Shown here in pieces: positions 7,657-17,200 of a DNA stretch of 55,653 nt. The DNA lies in contig JACUUX010000013.1 in NCBI GenBank assembly GCA_014859105.1, positions 1 to 55,653 of the forward strand, given 5' to 3'. A program made the position numbers and the translations under genes. Each line of letters starts with the position of its first letter. Position 1 is the stretch's first letter. The notes under the pieces were generated by a model, which did not search any database, had not been told where the DNA came from, and saw only the letters and a list, made by a program, of their open reading frames with translations. This DNA comes from Nitrospirota bacterium (GTDB lineage Bacteria > Nitrospirota > Thermodesulfovibrionia > Thermodesulfovibrionales > SM23-35).

Positions 7657-8583
7657 ATGAAAAAGGTTTTGATAACTGGCGCAACAGGCTTTATTGGACG
7701 GCAATGTCTGCCGTTACTAGTTAAAAGAGGTTATGAGGTCCATACAGTTTCATCTATGTTTTTAGAGAAAAGTCAAAAGGAAATATATTGGCATAAAGCC
7801 AACTTATTAGATTTAACCCAAGTTTCTGAATTGTTGAATATAGTAAAACCCACCCATTTACTGCATTTTGCTTGGTATATGGAGCCTAAAAAATGCTGGA
7901 ACTCTCTCGACAATTTTAAGTGGGTTCAATCAAGTTTATGTTTGCTGCAATCGTTCATATTAAATGGAGGATATCGGGTAGTCATGGCTGGCACCTGTGC
8001 TGAGTATGACTGGAAATATGGTTATTGTTCAGAACAAATAACACCCCTTTCACCAAATACTATATACGGCATCTGTAAACATTCTTTGCAGCTAATGTTG
8101 AGTGCCTTTAGTAAAGAAACAGGACTCAGCAGTTCTTTCGGGAGGATCTTTTTCGTTTATGGTCCATATGAACATCCGGAAAGACTGGTTTCTTCGGTTA
8201 TCAATTCTCTATTATTAAATAAAGTAGCTCGATGTTCTCATGGCAATCAAATCCGTGATTATCTTTATGTAGAAGACGTTGCTGATGCTTTTATTACGCT
8301 ATTGGAAAGCGATGTTCAGGGCCCTGTAAATATTGCCTCAGGATATCCGATATCCATAAAAAAAATTGTTTCTAAAATTGGTGAAAAATTAAATAGAAAA
8401 GATTTAATTGATTTTGGTGCTATTCCATCCGCGAATGATGAAGCACCTCTGCTTGTTGCTGATGTGAGACGTTTATCTTATGAAGTAAAATGGAATCAAA
8501 AATATGATTTAGACAGAGGGTTGGAACGCACCATTGAGTGGTGGAAAACTCGATCTTTATTTCTTGCAAAAAGAGAAATTTAA
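7657..8583 (+). CDS. NAD-dependent epimerase/dehydratase, probable 4-ketoreductase of the CDP-sugar pathway
   Basis: Extended SDR protein of about 308 residues with VLITGATGFIG at the N-terminus and catalytic Y137/K141 in IYGICKHSL. It follows the C-methyltransferase by 18 bases, so it is the obvious candidate for reducing the 4-keto group and finishing the branched deoxysugar. A GTG at 7642 would add five residues; ATG 7657 puts the Rossmann motif at the usual distance. Neither start has a strong Shine-Dalgarno. The stop overlaps the next ATG (TAATG). Confidence 0.9.
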   Translation: MKKVLITGATGFIGRQCLPLLVKRGYEVHTVSSMFLEKSQKEIYWHKANLLDLTQVSELLNIVKPTHLLHFAWYMEPKKCWNSLDNFKWVQSSLCLLQSFILNGGYRVVMAGTCAEYDWKYGYCSEQITPLSPNTIYGICKHSLQLMLSAFSKETGLSSSFGRIFFVYGPYEHPERLVSSVINSLLLNKVARCSHGNQIRDYLYVEDVADAFITLLESDVQGPVNIASGYPISIKKIVSKIGEKLNRKDLIDFGAIPSANDEAPLLVADVRRLSYEVKWNQKYDLDRGLERTIEWWKTRSLFLAKREI

Positions 8584-9530
8584 TGAACCCAATAGTATCA
8601 GTTATTATTCCTTGCTTTAACGGAGCTAAATACCTTGAAGGAGCAGCTGAAAGTGTATTATTACAGACATTTGCAAATCTTGAATGTATTATTGTAGATG
8701 ACGGGTCCACTGATGATACTTATCAAGTAAGCAAACTTTTAATAAATAAGGATTCACGAGTAAAATATGTCTTTAAGGAAAATGGTGGTGTGCCGTCTGC
8801 GCGCAATTTCGGTATAAGACATGCTTCAGGTGAATGGGTTCAATTTTTAGATGTTGATGATTGGCTTCATAAAGATAAAATAAATTTTCAGTTAAGTTAT
8901 TTAGAAAGTTCAGGGTGTAAGGAAAATGACATAGTTTTATACTCAGACTACGAAGTAGTTTATGAAGATTCCAATCAGAATTTGGTGAAAAGAGTTACCA
9001 ATACTATTGGCAACTTAACCAATAAACAACTAATTAAAAGAACTATGGAATGGTATTTTAGACCTAACATTCCACTCCATATGAATAGTACGCTTTTTAA
9101 AAAGACTGTTTTCAATAAAAAAATGTTTGATGAACGCTTTAAAGCCTTCGGAGACCAGGAACTTTTTGTGAATATTTTATTACAGGGGATAACCTTTATA
9201 TATACTCCTATAGTTGGAATGTATTATCGAGTACATCAATCTAATATGAGTAGAAATCTATCCAATATAAAAGAATACTATATTCGGTTTCTTGAAACCA
9301 TATACAAAAAGGATAAGAGTTTGATTTGCCTTAACCACAATATCGGAGGTCTTATTAAAACAGCTTTAAAAGAGAAAGACAAAAATAAGTTTTACAGACT
9401 ATTACGTATTAAACAAAATCCTGTATATTTTTTAAATGGGACGGCAAAGATCAGCAATACTTTTTTACTAAAAACAATTTTTTTGATAAGACTTTTTTCC
9501 CCGCTATCTGTCTTTAAAAAATTTTTATAG
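8583..9530 (+). CDS. Family 2 glycosyltransferase
   Basis: GT-A fold inverting transferase of 315 residues. It begins MNPIVSVIIPCFNGAKYLEGA, has IIVDDGSTDDT, the acceptor-side GGVPSARNFGIRHASGEW and a DVDD metal-binding motif (QFLDVDDWL). It probably adds one sugar to the lipid-linked repeat unit at the cytoplasmic face. The start at 8583 overlaps the preceding stop; the longer GTG frame from 8538 lies inside the upstream gene. Its position suggests it may transfer the CDP-linked sugar, but this is not proven. Confidence 0.92.
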   Translation: MNPIVSVIIPCFNGAKYLEGAAESVLLQTFANLECIIVDDGSTDDTYQVSKLLINKDSRVKYVFKENGGVPSARNFGIRHASGEWVQFLDVDDWLHKDKINFQLSYLESSGCKENDIVLYSDYEVVYEDSNQNLVKRVTNTIGNLTNKQLIKRTMEWYFRPNIPLHMNSTLFKKTVFNKKMFDERFKAFGDQELFVNILLQGITFIYTPIVGMYYRVHQSNMSRNLSNIKEYYIRFLETIYKKDKSLICLNHNIGGLIKTALKEKDKNKFYRLLRIKQNPVYFLNGTAKISNTFLLKTIFLIRLFSPLSVFKKFL

Positions 9531-9580
9531 AATATATTAAAAGTTTTTTGAATTATTCTTTTTGAGGATTTAAAAATTCA

Positions 9581-10894
9581 ATGAAAAAAACAAATAAGTT
9601 CACAATACTTGGTGCCGGTTTGGCAGGATTAAGCACATCCTTTCACCTCGGTCATGAAAGCTGTATTATTTATGAAGCAAAGCCATACTATGGCGGTCTC
9701 ATTTATAGTGATTTTTGTAGCGGTTTCACTTGGGATATGGGTCCCCACATTTCATTTACCAAAAACGAATATGTACGAAGCATCTTCGAGGAAAGTGTCA
9801 ATCAAGAATTTGAGGAGTATGAGGTTCACGTTAATAATTTTTTTAAGGGCTATTGGATTGATCATCCCGCACAATGTAATCTTTATCAACTTCCTGAACC
9901 TTTGCGTACAAAATGCCTTGATAGTTTTTTATATTCCAGATTTCAAGAAACTCAACTAACAAACCCACGTAGTTACCAAGATTGGCTTTATCAGGCTTTT
10001 GGTCCTGTTTTTGCTGATGTGTTCCCTGCCGCATATACTCGTAAATATTGGACTACTGATCCTGTTAATTTAGGGGTTGACTGGATAGGGCCGAGAGTAT
10101 ATTATCCAGATATTGAAGATGTCAAAAATGGTTTTAAAGGTCCGCTTGGTCATAATACCTATTATGTTACAAAGGTTAGATATCCTTCTCAAGGTGGTTT
10201 TATATCATTTGCCCGAAAGTTAGCTGATGGCGCTCAAATTATCTGCAATAAAACTCTGCAGACTATTAATTTTAGAACTCGGAAACTTGGTTTCTCCGAT
10301 GGAACCCAAATAGGATATGATATTCTCGTTTCAAGTATTCCGCTTCCAACACTTATTATGTGTTCTGTAGATGCTCCTGCTGAAATACATGAAGCTGCCT
10401 CGATCTTAAGATGTACTAATCTACTTTTGGTTAATATAGCCGCAAGTCATGAAAGAAAACGAAATAATCACTGGATATACGTTTATGACGAAGACAAATT
10501 GAGTACCAGAATCAGTTTCACCGAGGGATTTTCTCCCAATAATGCGCCATATGAAACAACCGGTATTCAGGTGGAAGTCTATGGATCTGCGTATAGCCCT
10601 TTACCTAAAGATTATAAAGACGTTATCTACAAAGTACAACTTGAACTCATTGAAATGGGACTACTTGAAAGCCGGGAAGCTGTCATTTCTGTTCATGTGC
10701 GATACATTCCATGGGCAAACGTTATTTTTGATCATAATAGACAATCTGCCTTAGACAAAATCAATTCATTTTTAGATAGTATCGGTGTTATACGTGCGGG
10801 CCGTTTTGCCGAGTGGAAATACTTATGGACAGATGATTCTTTGTTGAGTGGTCAACGCGCTGCGGAGCAATGTTTACATCACTTATACACTTAA
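9581..10894 (+). CDS. FAD-dependent amine oxidase/protoporphyrinogen oxidase-like oxidoreductase
   Basis: A 437-residue flavoprotein with the dinucleotide-binding motif ILGAGLAGLSTSFHL at residues 9-23 and EAKPYYGGL at the end of the second strand, as in the NAD(P)-binding-8/amino-oxidase superfamily. Relatives in polysaccharide loci include UDP-galactopyranose-mutase-like and desaturase-like proteins of unknown substrate. A TGAGGA Shine-Dalgarno precedes the ATG. It sits between a glycosyltransferase and the exporter and may oxidise or rearrange a sugar or lipid-linked intermediate. Fold confident, reaction unknown. Confidence 0.85.
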   Translation: MKKTNKFTILGAGLAGLSTSFHLGHESCIIYEAKPYYGGLIYSDFCSGFTWDMGPHISFTKNEYVRSIFEESVNQEFEEYEVHVNNFFKGYWIDHPAQCNLYQLPEPLRTKCLDSFLYSRFQETQLTNPRSYQDWLYQAFGPVFADVFPAAYTRKYWTTDPVNLGVDWIGPRVYYPDIEDVKNGFKGPLGHNTYYVTKVRYPSQGGFISFARKLADGAQIICNKTLQTINFRTRKLGFSDGTQIGYDILVSSIPLPTLIMCSVDAPAEIHEAASILRCTNLLLVNIAASHERKRNNHWIYVYDEDKLSTRISFTEGFSPNNAPYETTGIQVEVYGSAYSPLPKDYKDVIYKVQLELIEMGLLESREAVISVHVRYIPWANVIFDHNRQSALDKINSFLDSIGVIRAGRFAEWKYLWTDDSLLSGQRAAEQCLHHLYT

Positions 10895-10967
10895 TCCGAA
10901 AAATGCAGACATTGCTCAAAAAATTCGTGTTTCGTGTCGGTTCCCCGTGACCGTAAAGAAAAAGAAT

Positions 10968-11098
10968 ATTTTGTAATTATACGAATAACGAGTAACGTAC
11001 ATGGGTAACGTATGTTAAGGTACACTAAAGTATCGAAAAAGAAATTTTTCACAACATCTGGATTATTTTAAATGAATTTTTCGGGTTAATGTGAAAAT
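10968..11098 (+). repeat. Intergenic repeat region upstream of wzm
   Basis: The 219-bp gap before the permease holds short TAACG-containing repeats at about 10984-11015. It then holds a stretch from 11030 to about 11096 that is closely similar to 52957-53020 (both run GTATC, A-rich, TTTTTCACAACA, GGGTTAA). No gene is visible in it. Confidence 0.6.
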
Positions 11099-11113
11099 TA
11101 ATTGCACGACGAT

Positions 11114-11971
11114 ATGAATCAAGACATAAAGACACCCCATATTTTGAGCGAAATACCGGTAATTCGTATTCAACCATCCAGCGGCTGGGTATCTCTAAAA
11201 ATCCAAGAGTTATGGGAATATAGGGAACTGCTTTATTTCCTTATCTGGCGTGATATTAAAGTTCGGTATAAACAGACCGTACTCGGAGCGTCATGGGCAA
11301 TTATCCAGCCATTTTTTACGATGGTTGTCTTCAGCCTCTTCTTTGGCCGTCTGGCCAAGATTCCATCTGATGGAATACCATATCCAATTTTTGCCTATGC
11401 TGCCCTGGTACCGTGGACTTTCTTTGCCAACGGGTTAAACCATGCATCTAACAGTCTTGTTGGAAGTTCTAACCTGATTAAGAAAATATACTTCCCGCGT
11501 CTTGCTTTACCAATTGCAAGCGTATTATCCGGGGTAGTCGATTTTATATTAGCATTTATCATGCTTATTGGAATGATGATCTATTTTGGTTTTGTACCCA
11601 CAACCAATGTGTTCTGGCTTCCGCTGCTGTTAATCCTTGCGTTAGTCACCTCTCTTGGAGTATCCCTCTGGCTTTCTGCCATGAATGTTCAATTCCGTGA
11701 TGTTCGGTATATAACACCTTTCTTGACTCAACTGTGGCTTTTTGCAACACCTATAGCCTATCCGAGTAGTCTTCTGTCAGAGCCGTGGCGGACAATATAT
11801 GGTATCAATCCAATGGTGGGAGTTGTCGAAGGTTTCCGCTGGGTTCTGCTGGGAACAGACACGGCTCCCGGCGCAATCATTATTGTCTCCTCCGTAATAG
11901 CATTAGCATTATTAATCAGCGGTGCCCTATACTTCAGAAGAATGGAAAAGACTTTTGCAGATGTTGTTTAG
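11114..11971 (+). CDS. wzm: ABC-2 type polysaccharide exporter, permease (Wzm-like)
   Basis: Integral membrane protein of 285 residues with six predicted hydrophobic segments. The N-terminal amphipathic part reads LWEYRELLYFLIWRDIKVRYKQTVLGASWA, the signature of the O-antigen/teichoic-acid export permeases (written here only as recognition of the family; key residues R-D-I-K-V-R-Y-K-Q). It forms the channel with the ATPase encoded at 12890. I prefer ATG 11114 to TTG 11102. Unusually, the permease and ATPase are separated by a TA pair, although they are normally adjacent and coupled. Confidence 0.94.
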   Translation: MNQDIKTPHILSEIPVIRIQPSSGWVSLKIQELWEYRELLYFLIWRDIKVRYKQTVLGASWAIIQPFFTMVVFSLFFGRLAKIPSDGIPYPIFAYAALVPWTFFANGLNHASNSLVGSSNLIKKIYFPRLALPIASVLSGVVDFILAFIMLIGMMIYFGFVPTTNVFWLPLLLILALVTSLGVSLWLSAMNVQFRDVRYITPFLTQLWLFATPIAYPSSLLSEPWRTIYGINPMVGVVEGFRWVLLGTDTAPGAIIIVSSVIALALLISGALYFRRMEKTFADVV

Positions 11972-12067
11972 GTAAAAGGATTCAAGGGGTCGAGGATGCT
12001 TTTGTACAGTGTTTTTAGATATAATAAAACAAATTCAAATAAACACAGGTAAAAGTGAGTGATAAAC

Positions 12068-12406
12068 ATGAGTAATGTATCCTATTATGAAGACGTTTTC
12101 TCAATAGAAGAGGTGGCCAGGATATTAAAAGTATCCAGGAGATACATTATGAAATTGATTAAAGAAGGGGAATTTGCTGCTATTAAAATAGGCAAGGAAT
12201 ACAGAGTGCCAAAATCAGTAATAGACTCTTTTTTTAATCAAGCTGTTATATCGCCTTTTCCCACAGAAGGATATGGATACGGGATATGGGCTGAGCGAAC
12301 TGATTTGCCAGATAATAGTGTTGAGTATGTAAATAAAATCCGAGAGGAGTCTAATAAGAAAAGCCTTTCTGACATTATATCCGAAGCTGAAGAAAGCATA
12401 GGATGA
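12068..12406 (+). CDS. Excisionase/MerR-type helix-turn-helix antitoxin
   Basis: Small protein of 112 residues. Its first half is a winged-helix excisionase-family DNA-binding domain (FSIEEVARILKVSRRYIMKLIKEG, then IGKEYRVPKS). The C-terminal tail (NKKSLSDIISEAEESIG) is typical of the toxin-binding extension. It overlaps the downstream PIN gene by 4 bases (ATGA), the standard antitoxin-toxin arrangement. ATG 12068 is preferred over GTG 12059. The pair probably represses its own promoter. Confidence 0.85.
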   Translation: MSNVSYYEDVFSIEEVARILKVSRRYIMKLIKEGEFAAIKIGKEYRVPKSVIDSFFNQAVISPFPTEGYGYGIWAERTDLPDNSVEYVNKIREESNKKSLSDIISEAEESIG

Positions 12407-12780
12407 ACTATCTCGTTGATACGGATATCTTAATAGATTGGCTCCGTGGGAAAAAGACAGTTATCAGGTTTTTTCAAGAAACAAAAGGTATTTTTTACTA
12501 TTCATCTATTACCCGAAAAGAGCTTTTATCAGCCTGTAATAGCACTGCACAAAAGGAAAGGATTTTAAACCTCTTAAGGACAATGAGAATAGTTAGGGTT
12601 GATCCACTTATAGCCATAAAAGCATCTGAATTTCTAAATAAATATTCCAGCAGCCCCTTATATAAATCAGATTCCTTGATTGCAGCTACCGCTTATGTGA
12701 AAAAGATGGTTCTTGTAACGAGAAACCGTAAGCATTTCGATTTTATAGAAGAAATTCAATTATTAACACCAGAAATATAA
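12403..12780 (+). CDS. PIN-domain ribonuclease toxin (VapC-like)
   Basis: A 125-residue PIN domain. Acidic residues appear at D6 and D8 (YLVDTDILIDWLRG), in the central ITRKELLSA and in YKSDSLIAATA, and the terminal strand reads VLVTRNRKHFDFI. VapC-type toxins are Mg-dependent RNases that cleave tRNA or rRNA; the exact target is unknown. It is translationally coupled to the HTH antitoxin and inserted between wzm and wzt. Confidence 0.88.
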   Translation: MNYLVDTDILIDWLRGKKTVIRFFQETKGIFYYSSITRKELLSACNSTAQKERILNLLRTMRIVRVDPLIAIKASEFLNKYSSSPLYKSDSLIAATAYVKKMVLVTRNRKHFDFIEEIQLLTPEI

Positions 12781-12835
12781 AGATTCCTTGCTAAACATCC
12801 AAGACATTACGTGCATTAATAAATTATATTGAAAA

Positions 12836-12877
12836 GTCCAAAGTCTAATGTCTATAGTCCACAGTCTACAGTCTAAA
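12836..12877 (+). repeat. Heptamer tract, six units
   Basis: Six 7-bp units beginning GTCC or GTCT follow the PIN toxin gene and end 12 bases before the wzt start. This is the same family as at 1149 and in 51-55 kb. Confidence 0.8.
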
Positions 12878-12889
12878 AAGGGTTTTTAA

Positions 12890-14212
12890 ATGAATGACAT
12901 TGCAATCCGAGTCGAAGGCCTCAGCAAAAAATATTATATAGGCAAAAATCAGGAAAGTTATAAGACTCTCCGTGATACATTAGCTGACGCCTTTATTTCA
13001 CCATTCAGAAAAGCTGGCAAATTATTGCGTGGACAGGCAACTGGTGCTGCCGAACTGGATGAAACCATATGGGCACTTAAAGATGTGAGTTTTGGAATTA
13101 AACAAGGTGAAGTTGTTGGTATAATCGGGCGTAATGGTGCCGGGAAAAGCACATTACTTAAAATACTGTCACGCATTACAGAGCCAACAAAAGGATTTGC
13201 TGAAATTCATGGGCGAGTTGGCTCTTTATTAGAGGTAGGTACAGGATTTCATCCTGAGCTTACCGGAAGGGAAAACATTTATCTTAATGGCGCAATACTT
13301 GGCATGAAACGGCTCGAGATCGAAAGAAAATTCGATGAAATTGTGGCATTTGCTGAAGTTGAAAAATTTATCGATACTCCTGTTAAGCATTATTCCAGTG
13401 GTATGTATCTGAGACTTGCATTTGCAGTTGCAGCCCATTTAGAGCCGGAAATCTTACTTGTAGATGAAGTTCTGGCAGTAGGAGATGCCCGTTTTCAGAA
13501 AAAGTGCATAAATAAGATGCAAGCCGTAGGACACGAAGGCCGTACCGTAATATTTATATCTCATAATATGTCTGCTATTACACGTCTATGTGAGCGAGTA
13601 ATTTTACTCAATGAAGGTATATTGTTAAAGGATGGGTCATCATATGAGGTTGTAAGTGTATATTTAAATTCTGCACAAGGGACAGGTGCTCAACATTTAT
13701 GGACTGATCTTTCAGAAGCACCGGGTGATGAATTTGTTCGTCTAAAAGCAATAAGGATACGAGCGGAAGACGGCTGCATAACAGACACTATAGATATCAG
13801 ACGATCGGTTAAAATTGAAATCGAATATTATGTGATAAAGTCGGACTGTATTCTGGCACCTTGTTTTGTATTTTTTAACGAAGAAGGTGTGGAAATGTTT
13901 ACAACTATAGATTCAGATTCCGCATGGAAAAATCGCCCGCGGCTAAAAGGACATTATATCAGTTACGCCGTAATTCCCGGTAATTTTTTATCAGAAGGGA
14001 CAGTTTTTGTTACTGCAATCATAAACACTTTTAAACCACCTGCCATACATGTTTGTGAGAGGGAAGTGGTTGCTTTTCAGGTCATTGATAGCCTTGATGG
14101 CAATTCAGCACGAGGTGAATATGCCGGATCAATGCGAGGAGTTGTGAGACCCCTTTTACAATGGGATACATACTACAATCCAGACGGATGTCCTGCTAAT
14201 ATCTGTGAATAA
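12890..14212 (+). CDS. wzt: ABC polysaccharide exporter ATPase with C-terminal glycan-recognition domain (Wzt-like)
   Basis: The N-terminal 250 residues form the ATPase: Walker A GRNGAGKST at 80-88, ABC signature YSSGMYLRLA near 168-177 and Walker B ILLVDE ending at E193. The H-loop lies in VIFISHNMSAI. Residues about 255-440 match the extra C-terminal beta-sandwich domain of Wzt proteins such as E. coli O9a, which binds the finished polysaccharide before export. The locus therefore probably uses ABC-dependent rather than Wzx/Wzy export. There is only a weak purine-rich ribosome binding site after the heptamer tract. Confidence 0.95.
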   Translation: MNDIAIRVEGLSKKYYIGKNQESYKTLRDTLADAFISPFRKAGKLLRGQATGAAELDETIWALKDVSFGIKQGEVVGIIGRNGAGKSTLLKILSRITEPTKGFAEIHGRVGSLLEVGTGFHPELTGRENIYLNGAILGMKRLEIERKFDEIVAFAEVEKFIDTPVKHYSSGMYLRLAFAVAAHLEPEILLVDEVLAVGDARFQKKCINKMQAVGHEGRTVIFISHNMSAITRLCERVILLNEGILLKDGSSYEVVSVYLNSAQGTGAQHLWTDLSEAPGDEFVRLKAIRIRAEDGCITDTIDIRRSVKIEIEYYVIKSDCILAPCFVFFNEEGVEMFTTIDSDSAWKNRPRLKGHYISYAVIPGNFLSEGTVFVTAIINTFKPPAIHVCEREVVAFQVIDSLDGNSARGEYAGSMRGVVRPLLQWDTYYNPDGCPANICE

Positions 14213-14274
14213 AAAGAACAATTAATCAATATCAGAAAGAATAAATAATTAATATTGAGGAGGTAATAAAAAAA

Positions 14275-17200
14275 ATGTATAAGAAGAATAGGCTGAGGAT
14301 TTTAAAAATAGCTAATATGGCTTTAAGTATGCTGTGTTTCTTACTTGTTATTTGTGGTTCATCTCAGGCCCAAGAGTGTGTCCCTAACATAACCAACTAT
14401 TGGAATCTTGACGAAACCAGCGGCACGTCATTTTCAGACTCTGTGGGTGGAATTAATGCCAGTTGCTCTGGAGGGTCTGATTGCCCTGACTTTACAACTT
14501 CTACAAATCCAGGCAGGATTGAAAATGCATTAGTCTTCGACGGAATCATTGATGGCATTAATGTGCCTCCTGATGCATCTTTCGATTGGGCTAATGACGT
14601 TAGTTTTTCCATCGAGTTCTGGATGAAAACAGATGCTGCAAGCACATGTTCTGGGAACCAGGTTATTGTAGGCAGAGATGACAGTGCAACCTCCCTTCAC
14701 TGGTGGGTAGGATGTATAGATGGAGGCCAGTCTGCATTCTATTTGTATAAAGGAGGCTCTGGTAGCGGAGTCGTGGGAACTACAGATGTAACTGATGGTA
14801 ATTGGCATCACATTGTCGCAGTAAGGGATGCCAGTACAGACCCAGACCAAATCCGAATCTATGTAAATGGCATGCAGGAAGATTCAGCGGATGTTGTATA
14901 CTCAACAGGTTTTGATTCTACGGCTCCTTTAAACATAGGACATCTGACTAATAGTTATCACTTTGCGGGAACAATTGATGAAGTAGCCTTATACAACAGG
15001 GCATTGTCGGACACGGAGATTCCATCGCATTATTACATTATACGCGGCTATTGCGATATGTGTACTATGCCTATTAGAATTATGCCGCTCGGCGATTCGA
15101 TAACCTGGGGCAATAATACGTTAACAGATATTGACTACAATGTAGGGTATCGTCAAAAACTTTTTTTAGATCTGACAGGAGCAGGTTATAATGTTGATTT
15201 TGTAGGAAGCTTACAAACTGGCTCATTAGCTATTCCATCTTTTGATATCGACCACGAGGGGCATCTTGGTTACAGAGCCGATGAGGTTGCAGCAGAAGTA
15301 TTTAGTTGGCTTCTTTTAAATCCTGCAGACGTTGCATTGCTTCACATTGGGACAAATGACATATCAGGGAATAATGAGGATCCTCAGGAAGTTGCTGCTA
15401 TATTGGATGAGATTGATGACTATAATGAGGACATTACCGTTATCCTTGCACGCATAATTAGCAGAACGGATGGGAAGGACGTTCAGACTACAAATTTCAA
15501 TGATGCAGTAGAAACAATGGCCAATATTCGTAAAGCTGCTGGAGATAAAATTATCATAGTTGATCAGGAGAGTGCCCTTAATTACGAAGATGATATGGAC
15601 GGCGACCTTCATCCAAATCAAACCGGTTATGACAAGATGGCAAATGTATGGCTGAATGCATTAAATTATTTCTTACCATTATGTAGCCAGGGCATACCGG
15701 TCATTATCTCGGATCCCGTGACCTTAGCCGTCGTGGAACAACCATACACTTACGACGTGGAAGCTATTGGTAATCCGGTACCAACATATAGCTTAATCAC
15801 ATTTCCATCGGGGATGACCATAAATGAAAATACGGGACTTATACAATGGACTCCGTTGGCTGCTGGTACTTTCGATGTAACTGTTCAAGCAACTAACACC
15901 GAGGGTTATGACGAGCAGAGCTTCACAATACAGGTATTAACCTGTCCATCAGACATGAGTCATTACTGGACGCTGGATGAGGATAAACAACCATATGTAG
16001 ACTTTTATGGGGGCAACAATGCTACCTGTACCAACTGTCCGACCCCAACAATAGGCAAAATCGACGGAGCACAACAGTTTAGTTCAGGTAATCAGGTAAA
16101 TGCAGTCGATGATGGCACATTTGACTGGGGCGTAACTGATAGTTTTTCCATCGAGTTCTGGATGAAAACAGATGCTGCAAGCACATGTTCTGGGAACCAG
16201 GTTATTGTAGGCAGAGATGACAGTGCAACCTCCCTTCACTGGTGGGTAGGATGTATAGATGGAGGCCAGTCTGCATTCTATTTGTATAAAGGAGGCTCTG
16301 GTAGCGGAGTCGTGGGAACTACAGATGTAACTGATGGTAATTGGCATCACATTGTCGCAGTAAGGGATGCCAGTACAGACCCAGACCAAATCCGAATCTA
16401 TGTAAATGGCATGCAGGAAGATTCAGCGGATGTTGTATACTCAACAGGTTTTGATTCTACGGCTCCTTTAAACATAGGACATCTGACCAATAGTTATCAC
16501 TTTATTGGGACAATTGATGAAATAGCTGTATATAACAAGGCATTGTCTTTGTCTGAGATTCAAGAACATTATGTATCAGGCTCAATCGGCGCAGGATATT
16601 GCACTATGCCTTCTTACACACTTACTGTAAGCGGGTCCGGGAACGGGACAGGCACAGTTACCGGTTCTGGCATCAATTGCACTATTACTAATGGAACAAC
16701 AAGTGGAGATTGTTCAGAATCATTTAATCCCGGGGCGAATGTAACACTGACTGCATCTGCCAACTCAGGCTCAACTTTCTCAGGCTGGTCAGGCGATTGT
16801 TCAGGTACGGGTTCATGCAATTTGACAATGGACAGTAATAAAACCGTTACTGCAGGGTTTGAACTTGCTGATACACATACTCTTACTATAAATGGTTCCG
16901 GCACAGGATCGGGTACAGTTACTGGAAATGGTATAAATTGCGTTATTACAAATGGCATAGCTGGCGGAGATTGTACAGAGGACTATGAACTTGGAACAGT
17001 TGTCACTTTGACAGCCAGTGCAAATGCAGATTCTGTCTTTGCCGGCTGGAGCGGAGGCGGCTGTTCAGGCACAGGTCAATGTGTGATTACAATAAATGCT
17101 GCTAAAACTGTGACAGCGGAATTCAGGGGCAGATATTCCATATCAGGCACTGTTACATTTCAATTGAGGCCATTTGCGGATGTAACCGTGACATTAAGCG

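Noticed and set aside
10930..10965. Intrinsic terminator after the flavin oxidoreductase gene
   Set aside because: The CGGT...ACCG pairing is only four bases and no T-run follows.
14530..14850. Minus-strand frame in the first LamG domain, with a near-identical one at 16084-16389
   Set aside because: Both are antisense shadows of the repeated LamG coding block; the plus-strand frame has clear domains.
16614..16958. Minus-strand frame rich in Val and Pro opposite the InlB-like repeats
   Set aside because: Antisense of Gly/Thr-rich repeats; no ribosome binding site and the plus-strand gene is convincing.
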